Assembly (NCBI GenBank): GCA_028023455.1
Contig: JAQFVV010012396.1
Coordinates: forward strand, 8,658,085-8,722,084
Direction: 5' to 3'
Source of the DNA: Epiperipatus broadwayi
Lineage: Eukaryota > Onychophora > Udeonychophora > Euonychophora > Peripatidae
DNA: 64,000 nucleotides
Part shown: positions 36,356-46,870 of the stretch, in pieces
Numbering within the stretch: the first letter of the stretch is position 1
How the letters are laid out: each line of letters starts with the position of its first letter
The notes under the pieces: model-generated
Databases searched by the model: none
What the model was told of the DNA's origin: nothing
Seen by the model: the letters and a program-made list of their open reading frames with translations, nothing else
Made by a program: the position numbers and the translations under genes

Positions 36356-36359
36356 ATAA

Positions 36360-36780
36360 ACTATCATTATGATTTTGAAAAGAAGGTTTTTTTTATTATT
36401 ATACCATTGATTATTAATGAATGTGAATCTTGGTTATTTAATAAAAGACCAATATAGAGACTTAAGATATTAAAGCTATGGAGAGATGAATGTTGAGAGT
36501 AGTGAAGAGGAATCAAAAGGTAATTATATAGGTGAAAAAAACAAATAGATATCATTAAAGGGATTAAAATGCTTAAATGGAGTTAGACATATTGTTAGAG
36601 GAAATGACTGTAGATAGACAATTGAAATTTTTAATTGGATCTCGAGATTGTAAAATAGTGGAGATCACATGAGAAACAGATAAATGAAATAAGGAAGTTT
36701 GGTGAACTAACATGGAGAAGAAGAGCTATGGATCAGAGAAACTGGATTGAACTTGGATTTTCTGCAATATATTGATTATA
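36360..36780 (+). pseudogene. RTE-like LINE 3' end remnant
   Basis: The plus strand keeps the C-terminal tail of the RTE-like protein in broken frames: INECESWLFNKRPI, DNRQLKFLIGSRDCK-like sequence, then ELTWRRRAMDQRNWIELGFS. In copy 2 the corresponding segments are YGSETWTLNRRAI and KREAKDRRRWIKLGETF. Confidence 0.6.
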
Positions 36781-36902
36781 ATCAAAAATGTTGATGATAA
36801 TTTGCAGCAGTTTGTAATGGAATTGAAATTATTTTTTTAATATTTTCAAAAATTGATATTTCAGCCTTGAAATAGAAATTGATGATATTGCATTTTTGTT
36901 TA

Positions 36903-37128
36903 GAATAAAAACGTGCATACAGGGAAACAATTAGATGAAAGAGCAAAAGAACATAATAATGCAATTAATAGAAGAGATGATAGATCTGCCTTATATATTC
37001 ATTATTTAAAATACAGACATAAAATAGATTGTATTAAAAATATAAAACCTTTAAACAATATTAAAGAACCTAATAGAAGGAAGTTATATGAAACTTATTA
37101 CATTAATTATAACAAAATAATTGTATGA
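36903..37128 (+). pseudogene. PLE GIY-YIG endonuclease remnant
   Basis: The open frame has GKQLDERAKEHNNAINRRDD, SALYIHYLKYRHKID and NRRKLYETYYINYNKIIV. This is the layout of the C-terminal half of a Penelope GIY-YIG nuclease (R...EH near the front, the glutamate in YETYYI). The upstream reverse transcriptase is missing. Confidence 0.6.
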
Positions 37129-37129
37129 A

Positions 37130-38160
37130 TATATATAAAACATTAATTAATTTAACTAATAATTGGTTAATGATAAATGAATGGAAAATTATATAATATA
37201 CATTTATAATAATAAATTTTTTTTTGTATTATTGTTATAATAGTTTATAATTAATTTTATATGAGATATATGTCACTATATATGTAATGTAGATCATAAA
37301 ATCACATTGAAAAGGGCAAAAATTAATATTTGCCTGATTGTTATTATTATATATATATATTCATAGCCTCTTTATAATAATGTACCTTAAAATTACTGTA
37401 ATTGAAAAACATTGTTTATGAATAGGATAGAAAAGAATGAATAATTATGATTAAAAATTAAATATGTCTTTAATGCTGTTTTTTGTAATAGTGGAATAAA
37501 ATCTAAATTATTTTCCTACAGACTATATAAATATATATCAAAACACAGTTTCCCATGACTCTCCTAGATCATATTTTCTATCTGCATTAATAATAGCAAA
37601 TCATTTCTATTCTAGAACTCTGGAGTAGAGTGAAGACAATTGCTCCTAATAGCAGTTGTTATATATATCTAGAGATACACCTGTGATGTTTGTGTTCATT
37701 TTTCCCTATGTTCATTACGTAATTCTTATTGTCATTATTTCATGTAAAGATCATTATCATTGTGAGGGTAATATCTTTATTGTTGCTAATTTTAATGATA
37801 TGAATAAACGAATAAAGAGTGTAATTAATGAAATGTATATTTTCCCTCCTGAAAACTAAAATAAATAAACTAAAGTTGAAATATTTATACAAAATGTTTT
37901 GTTATTTAAAAATAAATAAATTATAATATTTAAGTTGTTTTATATGTTCAATTCAGTATTCATTAGAAAAAGTATTCTATAAATTGCATTCTTTCTTTCT
38001 TTTGGAATAAGTATATATGTATATCAGGCTCCCACTTAGAAAATCATAAAAAATTTCAATATTTTTTTAATACTGCAAAGGTTGATGACTTTTGGTTTAT
38101 ATATATATATAAATATGAATATAAATATTCAAATCTTTAATTGTATATTGTTTATTTTTT
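37130..38160. other. No gene recognised
   Basis: AT-rich stretch left of the first visible EXD3-like exon. The frame 37656-37859 has no recognisable domain. It was considered as an upstream exon and not accepted. Confidence 0.45.
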
Positions 38161-38162
38161 AG

Positions 38163-38635
38163 AAAATGTGTTTTCAAGAGAAGTTACTATTGAATTAAGT
38201 CAGCCGTCTGAAGATAACAGTTTTACCATGGACAATTTTCCAGAAGAATCTGATGTTGTGTGGCTGAAAGTTTTAGAACGACAGTGGCAAGTAAAACAAC
38301 CAATCAATTGGAGTCTGGAAAAATGTCTTCAGGAATCACAAAATCCATACAAAACAGCTCTTTATTTGATGAAAAATAGTACTGGGTTTAGAATGAATAA
38401 AAGTAATACTTTGTCATGCACCATTATGAAAACATTTTCTGATTGGATTACCCCTCAAAGAAGTAATTATGTAACTTTATTAACTGATTCATTAATGATT
38501 GAAGCATTCTATAGAACGTACAAGCAGATACCAGTGCTTTTTGAAGCAACTGCTAAAGCTTTTCTTTTGAATAAAAAGCCTGATTTATTTTTAAAGCCAA
38601 TTTCTGAAATGTTAAAGAAAAAACAATTTAAAGAG
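38163..38635 (+). CDS. EXD3: EXD3/Nibbler-like exon, N-terminal helical region
   Basis: A 473-nt exon with acceptor AG at 38161-38162 after a T-rich tract and donor GT at 38636-38637. The exon begins in the middle of a codon (phase 1) and ends in phase 0 after ...KQFKE. It encodes a helical, low-complexity-free region with DVVWLKVLERQWQVKQP, LMKNSTGFRMNK and FLLNKKPDLFLKPISEMLKK. Coding bias and codon periodicity stand out against the AT-rich surroundings. Read with the next two exons, it resembles the HEAT-like N-terminal domain of exonuclease mut-7 homologues (EXD3; Nibbler in flies). In flies and worms these 3'-5' exoribonucleases trim small RNAs bound to Argonaute. Earlier exons were not found in the window. 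Confidence 0.65.
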
Positions 38636-40591
38636 GTTATTTGATTTATTTATTTACTTTTATAATTATTTTTTACATGTTTTAATAATTAATATATTTG
38701 TGTAAATATTTACACCTATAAATTTGCACACATATAAATAGCATTTTAAAATAAAAGATGAGAAATTGACACGTAAATACAAACATATGTTTAATGTTTG
38801 AATATTATATGTATATAAGTTCAAGACTTTTTTAGGTAACTAAATAAGAGTCAACATAATTTGTTTTTTATAAAAATGGATAAATGTATAATTAATTATT
38901 CTTTGCCATCAGATAAAACAAGGAAGGGAAAACTATAACATTTCGCCAGTTTTCTTTTTCTTACCATAAGCTATAAAAGACTATTACTTTACAATATACT
39001 TCAGGTAAGCTAAGACAGCATTGCACAGCCGGTCATCATATTGGTATATATTTACTCAAAGAGAAACAATGCATAACGCTAATTGTAATCCCTTATAAAA
39101 TATTTTAAAAGCTCTATAGTTATAATCTTTCAGTCACTCGCCTTTTGCTGAAAGATTATAGCTATTGGACATTTAAAATAATTTCTTATATATTTTAAAC
39201 ATAAATTTTGAATATAAATAACTAAAAAATATTAATATAAAAATATTTCTTTGTATGTATATTACTTTATTCAAATTTATTTACAGTATTATGGGAATAT
39301 TTAAAAAAAAGGAAGTTTCATTGCATTTGACATACAACAGAATTTTTAGTAAAACCATATATATATATAAATTCAAAAAATACAATAGATAATGACAAAT
39401 TATGCATTCTATATTTTTTTTAAAAACTTTCTTATTACTATTGTATTGTTTAAAAAAAATATGTGTATAAAAATAAATAAAAAGGAATTAATATATAAAT
39501 AAGATTAACATCTAATATTTTGTTGACATTTATTAATTCAGTTTAATTTATTTATTTATCCAGATTTTAATCATTCATAAAAAGAAAATTTTAGTTTGAG
39601 AGTGTACCAAGTATCTCCGATTAATTTTAATGAATTATATTTTTACTTTAAAAATAAACTTGCACATTGGGATCCATATTATTTTTAGATTATTTAGAAG
39701 GGCTCTGCCCCACCAGGTATTAAAGAGCATAAGAAAATTTATATTTTTATAAAGATTAATTCACAAAAACTTGTTTATTTTTTTTTCTGATTAATTTTAT
39801 ATGTTGATGTACTGCTACAAATAAGGAAAAATTTGGTTCAGTTAAGCAAAAAAGGACACAGTAATCTATTAAAAAAAGAATCTAATGATCATATAACTAT
39901 TAATTTTTTAAAATTATTGTTGAATTAATAGCAAAACTAAGAAATAATGTTTAATTAGATATTTGAATATTCTTTTATATATATATATTCTCATACTATC
40001 ATCAAAACTTGTTACTTTATTTGAATCAAATTATTCATCTAAATTGCTACCAATATTTCAATTACTTTTTATGGCTATTATCAAGTCTTCTAAAAATACA
40101 GTAAATAAAAAATCTTATAAAATTTTAAAGATATACTGTTAACATTTATATTATACTACATTAGAATTATAACCTTAAAATCAAAACTTTAAAACAATCA
40201 TGAACACTCATTAATTCTTTTTTCTTTATGAATTTTTATTGTTTATTATGATTTTAATGTTTTAATTTTAAAATTATAATTTTAATGTACTATTGTGGGT
40301 ATAATATGAATATTAAATCTATTTTTTAAAATGTAGAATTTTATTCACTGTATTTTTAGAAGATCATTGACAATAAACATAGACGTAGTTGAAATGTTGG
40401 GCAATAAATTAGATGACTAATTTGATTCAAAAGAGAAATAGGATTTAAAAGAGATGACGAGATATATATATATATAATGAATACATTGACTCAAATTTGG
40501 AAAAGAAAGAGAGAACTGCACTATTGGATGTAATGGAGTTATAATTGAACATTCTTATGTTTATCATAAGGAAGAAATGGTTAAGTTTCTT

Positions 40592-41087
40592 TTAGGTCTG
40601 AATAATATTTATTTTATAAAGCGCAGACGGTATTGAAATTAAACTGAGAGAGTGCAAACTTCTCAAGCGTTTATGACTATCACCAGCCAATCAGATCAAG
40701 CACTGAGACAGAGAATTTAACAAGAAAAAGGTGGTTCCACCTTCTTCTTTACTTGTCTTTCTATATATCCAAGCCAGTCTAAAGTACTTAGATCTGAAAA
40801 TGTGAATCTTAAATATCTTCACACTCAGCACACTGAGTAGTAAATCGAAAGATTTCATGCTGTATGTTTGTAATTTGAACTCAGTGTGCTGAGTGTGAAG
40901 ATGTTTAAGATCAGATCTAAGTACTTTAGACTGGCTTGGATATATAGAAAGACAAGTAAAGAAGAAGGTGGAACCACCTTTTTCTTGTTAAATTCTCTGT
41001 CTCAGTGCTTGAATCTGATTGGCTGGTGATAGTCATAAGCGCTTGAGAAGTTTGCACTCTCAGTTTAATTTTAATTTAGGTCTGAAT
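40592..41087. mobile_element. Foldback element with 200-bp arms and TSD
   Basis: The element (40605-41074) lies between perfect 13-bp duplications 'tttaggtctgaat' at 40592-40604 and 41075-41087. Its inverted arms (about 40634-40838 and 40879-41074) differ at only a few positions and enclose a 40-bp centre. It has no reading frame. The arms contain 'aagcgcttgag', like stem III of the PLE hammerheads, but a convincing hammerhead core is not present. The high arm identity points to a recent insertion. Confidence 0.9.
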
Positions 41088-42889
41088 GTGAAATAATTAT
41101 ATGAGTTAAAAAGAATATATTTGATTTAGGAATTAAAATTGTATCTGGTATAACTATATTTAGAAAAAGTTTTTTTTTAAAAAATCATCAAGTTTTTGCC
41201 TATATAGATAGGTATTTTAAAGTAAGATCTTTGTAGTTTACTGGAGTTTGCAATGTTTTAAATGAGAATAGCTTGGATTTTTTTACACTGGATTTAACCA
41301 ATTTGTTGATTTTATTTACTGTAGAAATGTTGTCTTGGCACTAGAAGAACATAATATAGTCATGACTTGGTAGCAATGGTTTTATAGATCTTGACTTTTA
41401 TATAGAATAGAATCTGTGAAATTTATATTATCTAGTTTCTTTTTTGCTGTTTTATTACTTAGTTTATTTTGAAATTGAGCTTTGTTCTGGATAGGTTTTT
41501 GAAGGAGGAAGGGACAAAAAAGACATAGAATGTAATATGAATTAATTCCATATTCTGTAGTCTGATGATAATTGCTATATTTTTCAGTTGAAAAGTAGTG
41601 ATGTAATAATCTTTGAAAATTTTCCACAACGTTATGAATGCTCTTAAGGCTTATTAAATTTTTACAAATGACAATGAAATAATCTCTATATGTGCTAAAG
41701 CAATTTCATTTACATCCCAAACCATGGATTCAATAAGCCATCAAGTAGGAATTGTATTGTTTAATGTGACATTGAGTTTTATTCTGTGTTGCCTCAATTA
41801 AAATATCTTTATTAGAATAATTATCAGAGTTTATTGTACTAATGTGATGGAATGAATTGTTAACTTACATTGCATTATATTATCTTAGTTGTTGGTTTAA
41901 ATGAATTTGTTTTTGTTTTGTTTTTAATCATATATTGGTTTTTTTAATTATGGTATTTATTTGTGTTACAGTATTTCTTTAAATCAGTTGTTAATAAAAG
42001 AATTTTTTAAATTTATATATTCCATAATGTTAAAATAGAAACACAAGTGTTATGAGAGAAAATATTTAATCCTTGTCTTCTCAAGTTTTTTTAAAATTTA
42101 TAGTTCGTTATGGTGATATTCTTTTGCAGAAAAGAAAAATTGAAGTATGTAAATTTGAATTCTGCTCTTTCCATTTAATGTTTAGTACTTGAAAAATATA
42201 TGTCTTAAATGAATGACCATTAAATTTTAATGATTATCTTTATTTGTTAATATAAGGAGTTGAAATCATCCTCTATCTATGAAGATTTTTTAAATTTGTA
42301 TATTTATTGTTTTGTTTGACATCATAGTTCCTTTGTTTTTGATATTTTGGGGACAATAGATTCATTTATCTTTGTATAAGTTACAAGTCATGTAGAATCA
42401 AAAATTTTATATTTCTCATCTTAATTCAAACGCAGAACACAATTTTATAAGAGCAAATCTAGGACTAATAGCATTAACTTTAATTATGAATAGAGAATTT
42501 AAGTCTCAGACTAATGGCAAATTAAATTACTCTGTCTTTTAAATTTAGAGTAATGTTGAGTATAAAATATTATATTTTATTAGTATTTAATTGATTATTT
42601 CAGTAGTGTAATTTTTTGATATGTTTCTGCATTGTTATGAGAAGAGAAGTCAGCTATATTACTGGCATTTAATTAGATATCATTAATTAAAAACTTATTT
42701 GTTTTTTGAAAAACTGAAATGAATTTCAATTTAAATAGTAATTCCAGTTGGATATCAATTTTGTCGCTCAGTGCAATTGTGCTCTAAATTTAGAAGCTAT
42801 ATTGGGAATTTGTGTTTAGACAAAAAAATAATAATGCAAAGATATTAATACAAAGGAATTCTCAAAATTAACTAGAATTTTATAATAAA

Positions 42890-43400
42890 AAATTGTTTAT
42901 TTATTTTGTTATAAATTTAATCTCTTTCAAAATACTGTCCATTTGATGCAATACACCAGTCTAAATATGTTTTTTTTTTTTTAAAGTAGTCCAGAAACGC
43001 TTGCAAACTGTTACCGTGGGGTTTTTTTTTCACTATTTCTAAGTCCACAAAAAAAAAAGAGAGAGACTTTTCATTTGAAATAAAAAAAAAAAAAATCATA
43101 CGAAGCAAGATCGAATAAATATGAGTGATAGATAAGCTGAATCATGCTGCATTAAAGTAAAAAGTGTTTCACACTCAAGTCAGGGCGAAGCTTGCACTTG
43201 CACTCCTTTTTTTGCCACAAAACAGGATGTTTACATTTAATGCATCATGAAAATGTTTCAGAACTAGCAGATAAAATGCCTGACCATTATGAACTAAATC
43301 TGAGAGAAAAATGTCGTTTGCATATTAAAAAAAAGCATCGTTTTGACTTTGGACTTCATTTGCCATGCTTTTTAGGGATGTTGTGAATTTAACATTTCAA
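42890..43400 (-). pseudogene. Mariner-like transposase C-terminal remnant
   Basis: The minus strand from 43108 encodes FVDLEIVKKKPHGNSLQAF, then WCIASNGQYFERD at 42920-42950. The ending 'W..CI..NG.YFE.D' is the usual C-terminus of mariner-type transposases. Upstream (43110-43400) is too decayed to read apart from hints of the FFLFP segment. Poly-T and poly-A runs have broken it. Confidence 0.45.
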
Positions 43401-44550
43401 TTAAACTATTCAAATTTCTGTTTTTCCAAGATCAGCTGCTTGTAATCTGTTTAAAGCATTACAACTACTTTATGTCTAACCTTAACTAAAATGAATACAT
43501 CTTGTCTAGTTTTAGTTCAAATTAATTTAAGTTCTTATTTAAAAAGAATTCTTATCTTTATTTCTTATTAATAAAGAATTAAACTTTTTTTTATTCTAAA
43601 AAAAAAATTAAACTTTTTTTTATTCTAAAAAAAAACTTGTACTCTTTTTTTTTTAAAGCAAACTATTTTATCTTAAAATGTAAGTAAAATTACCTATGTC
43701 TTAAATTTTATGTGTGTCTATACTTATATATTTTCAAAATTTGTCTATTCTGCTGGTTATATATCATAAACACGAAATAGATATTTTTGTTTATTTTAAA
43801 AGTAAGCGTACTCTCATTGGTTAGAATCTTTGAAGTTATATGGTACTTTTGTTTATACATATATATATTTCACATTCCCCAGTTTCACTGTCCAACTGAT
43901 TAAAGTTTAATCCATTAAAACAAAAAATTCTCCAAATCTGTAAAGATTTTTGGCATAATTTTTTTTTAGCAGTCACTTTTTTAATATTTATGCAGAATAT
44001 CAAAAAGTGTATGATCTTTTAGAAAAACAACTTTTGAAGATGAATCATACAAGAGTTTCAGAATCATTTTAAACTCATAAATTATAAGTATAGTTAAAAT
44101 GTTAAATTTTTTTAAGTCACTGATAAAATATAATACCGGTAATACAATATATTGCTAACTAGATTCATATGAATTAATATAATTGGACAATATTTAGATT
44201 ATTTCAATCTCCAGAAATCAAAATCAAATCATATTTAAAAGTCAATTAAACATTTTATTCTGTATTTTAATTTTTTGACTTAATGCATGATTTTAATTTG
44301 CTATTGTGATATTGTACAGAATAAATTTCAACTTAATTTATTTTTAAAAATCAATTTTTTTTATTCTAGTTTTTGATAAAATTTAAAACATAAAAATTAG
44401 ACTAGAGATTATTCATATAATAAATTATATTTTTATAGTGTAATTTTCACTACATCACTCACGCAAGATAGAGTCTGGTTTCAATCACGTTTAATACCTT
44501 ATGGAGGGGTGTAGTCATAAACATATGACCAAAGACGTGTAAAAGATATA

Positions 44551-44607
44551 TGATCCTCAATATGCATATTTTATGCTGAACCAGTCCACATCAGTTAGCC
44601 CTGATCA
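44551..44607 (-). ncRNA. Hammerhead motif, family C copy 3 (decayed)
   Basis: The core reads CUGAUGU (A9 changed), AAAA replaces GAAA, and stem II is partly mismatched. The outer stem I helix UGAUC/GAUCA and the AUGCAU stem III remain. Confidence 0.5.
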
Positions 44608-44846
44608 CAATCTCTTACACATATCTTTATTATTATTCAATATATATAGGTAGTCAATTACTACAATTTAATTGATGTGTTCAAACTTACTGTCCCACAA
44701 CTAATGAATAACTAATAAAAATTAATATACTTCCACCAAGTGGTTTGTCCCAAAGATGTGAGGGCAATAAGTTTGACACATCAATTAAAAGTAGTAACTT
44801 TCTATGTATATACTGAATAATAATAAAAATACATGTAAAAGATTGT

Positions 44847-44901
44847 GATCTGGACCAACTGATAAGTGCTGATTTAGCACAAAATGTGCATCTTGGAGAT
44901 C
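44847..44901 (+). ncRNA. Hammerhead motif, family C copy 4
   Basis: Stem I has inner CCAA/UUGG, a GGA bulge and outer GAUCU/AGAUC, all perfect. The core is CUGAUAA (G8 to A). Stem II is GUGCU/AGCAC with loop GAUUU. AAAA lies where GAAA is expected (G12 to A). Stem III has UGUGCA and the cleavage triplet AUC at 44892. All three helices are kept, but both catalytic guanines are lost. Confidence 0.65.
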
Positions 44902-45200
44902 GTACATCTTTTTCACATCTTTTGTCATATGTATATGCCTAACACAAGATGTTAAAAGTGGATAGAGACCAATCCCTATTTTGGTGTAGTGAAAATTACA
45001 GTACAGAAGTATTCATTACTGGAAATAGTTTTGTTGTTATTAAATTAATAAACATCACATGACCACCAATTAATTGTTATTAAGTTATTGTTATTATTTT
45101 TTTAAGTTTGTTACATAATAATTAGAGCATTTAGTTATATTTTCAAAATCTATTTTGATTTGTAATTCTAAATAAATTTGTTTTAATGTATATTATTTAG

Positions 45201-45254
45201 GCAGCACAATGTATCATCACTTTAGAATTACAAGATCATTTTCCAATAGAAGAG
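45201..45254 (+). CDS. EXD3: EXD3/Nibbler-like exon (18 codons)
   Basis: A small exon between acceptor TTATTTAG and donor GTAAGA, phase 0 on both sides. It encodes AAQCIITLELQDHFPIEE. Joined to the previous exon it reads ...FKE-AAQCIITLELQDHF, the kind of helix pair found in mut-7 homologues, where a '..A......L.LQ.HF..EE' segment precedes a 'PLL' helix. Phase agreement with both neighbours supports it. Confidence 0.65.
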
Positions 45255-45544
45255 GTAAGATGATAATTTCTAATTAACTATATAAGAGAAAGAATTTAAA
45301 TCTAAATATTTATTGATGTAACTAATTGTTTATTTTATATAATGATTTTCCTTATTGTATACAGGTACACTGCTATTGATTTGTTATTTTTTGTTCATGA
45401 TCTTTTTTGGATTAGCTATTATTTCACATCAAGAATAATTCAGCAATAGACTTATCTTTTTATTGTAAACTTCTCATATCTTTAAAGCACTCTTATGTAC
45501 TGGGAATTTAAATAAATATTAATAGTAATATATATATATATATA

Positions 45545-45685
45545 TCATTAAAAACCAGTCAACACTTAGACAATCCCAATATCAATAACAATCAACAATT
45601 TTAACCGGTTGCCTTAATAACAGTTTGAAATAGTTGATTGTTATTAATATTGGGATTGTCTAATTGTCGACTGGTTTTTTAATGA
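45545..45685. repeat. Palindrome with 53-bp arms
   Basis: The inverted arms (about 45545-45597 and 45632-45685) match apart from a few bases around a 35-bp centre. It lies upstream of the PLE remnant at 45.86 kb and may be that element's end. Confidence 0.8.
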
Positions 45686-45859
45686 TTACTTAAAAACCTA
45701 TTTAGCCTTGAGTATTATTACGTTATATATATATCAAAATTATCCCAAATTCACAACTTAACCAGTCTAACCAAAAAAGTAAAGTCTAAAACACAAACCA
45801 TGGTTTCACAATTACAAGCAGACTTCTCAAGTGTAAAGAACTACAAAATAACATTTAAA

Positions 45860-46170
45860 CTAAACATTACCCACAATTTCACTTACCTCCCATGCACCTT
45901 TAATATTAAAAGAACTTTTAAATAAGTCAATTGTTTCAGAATCATACATTTTTAATAATAAAGATTCTTCAATTCTTTTTATTTCATTTTTCTCAAAGAA
46001 GACAACCTTATCTTCATCAAAATTAATAGTGTGGCCTGTATCTTTTTCATGGATATATGAAGCAGAACTAAGATATTTATTTCTAACCCTACTTTTATGT
46101 ACCTTTATTCTTTCATTTAAGCTCAAACTACTCTGACCTATATTGAAGAGGTGCATATGTGCATGCATAT
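45860..46170 (-). pseudogene. PLE GIY-YIG endonuclease remnant
   Basis: The minus frame encodes NIGQSSLSLNERIKVHKSR, SASYIHEKDTGHTINFD and KNEIKRIEESLLLKMY. These match the YIGQ...R...H and ...RI.E...... parts of Penelope GIY-YIG nucleases. The upstream reverse transcriptase is absent, so it is a truncated 3' end. Confidence 0.65.
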
Positions 46171-46724
46171 ATGCTTGCTTCATGTTTTCTTGAATTATAG
46201 CCTATCTCCCATTGTATATATAATTTATTTCTTAATATCCGCACACATTAATAATATGCGTGTGTGTGCATGTATAATGTTAAAGTTAAAGTCACACTAT
46301 ATTTTAAGAAAAAAATATCTTGTTAAAAGCATAATTAAGTAAAAAATGTTCAAGTACTTTATACAATGGAAGGAAGGCAAGAAACCATTACAGGAGAGAG
46401 TGTAAGTGCCATATTTTCCTATCTGTAGATACAATTGGCTGTAATAGTTACAGTTAAACACCTTCAGAGTCTGAACATATTTTAAGGTGTTGAATAAAAG
46501 TAAAAAACAATGGCAAGGAAACCATTTCAGTTGCACATAAGGTATAAGGATGTGAAAAACTAATGGAACATCAATTAAAAGTAAAAGCAGGTCTAAATCC
46601 ATTAAGAATTAGAAAGCAAATTCCAGGCATAAAATTAAGTTTATAAGCATGGAAGGGGGCATTGTATGATATAGAATAAATATAATATAAAAGAGATATA
46701 TAATAAAAAAATAATAACAAACAG

Positions 46725-46870
46725 GCAAAACTCTTTATACGTATTGTCACTCAGTGCAAGCCAGAGTAATCAATGGATGCCAGAAGGCTTGTGCATAAAA
46801 TTTCCATCTAGTACCTACTCATCCAATATCCCCAGACTAGTTTCTGGTGTGGCCTTCGTCAGTGAGGAGA
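46725..46870 (-). mobile_element. Family-A hammerhead repeat, partial copy
   Basis: The minus strand reads from hammerhead through body ('ggatgagtaggtactagatg') to the tail ('agagttttgcctgtt'). It stops just upstream of stem I. Flanks show only a weak 'aacaaa' repeat, so the boundaries are uncertain. Confidence 0.8.
46830..46867 (-). ncRNA. Hammerhead ribozyme motif, family A copy 2
   Basis: Canonical CUGACGA (46856-46862), GAAA (46841-46844), stem III ACUAGU with cleavage triplet GUC, and perfect stem I CCUCA/UGGGG. Stem II is shortened by a 3-nt deletion relative to copy 1, so folding may be impaired. Confidence 0.7.

Larger units (their letters stand above)
44437..45000. mobile_element. 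Family-C hammerhead foldback element
   Basis: Large inverted repeat whose outer ends 'tgtaattttcactaca' (left) and 'tgtagtgaaaattaca' (right) are exact reverse complements. The arms pair to a centre near 44.71 kb. Each arm carries one family-C hammerhead, pointing outward (minus at 44551-44607, plus at 44847-44901). It ends 200 bp before an EXD3-like exon. No clear target-site duplication was found. Confidence 0.75.
38636..45200 (+). other. Intron of the EXD3-like gene (about 6.6 kb)
   Basis: Spans donor GTTATT at 38636 to acceptor TATTTAG at 45200. It holds a foldback element (40.6 kb), a mariner-like remnant (42.9 kb) and a family-C hammerhead foldback (44.4-45.0 kb). The stretches 38640-40590, 41090-42885 and 43400-44435 are AT-rich with no features. 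Confidence 0.6.

Noticed and set aside
37656-37859. 67-codon frame upstream of the EXD3-like exon
   Set aside because: No homology signature and no matching splice phase. Hydrophobic AT-rich frames like this are common here.
40605-41074. Hammerhead in the foldback arms (CUGAUUG ... AUAA GCGCUU)
   Set aside because: The core lacks the required CUGANGA and GAAA in both arms. Only the GCGCUU stem III-like piece fits.
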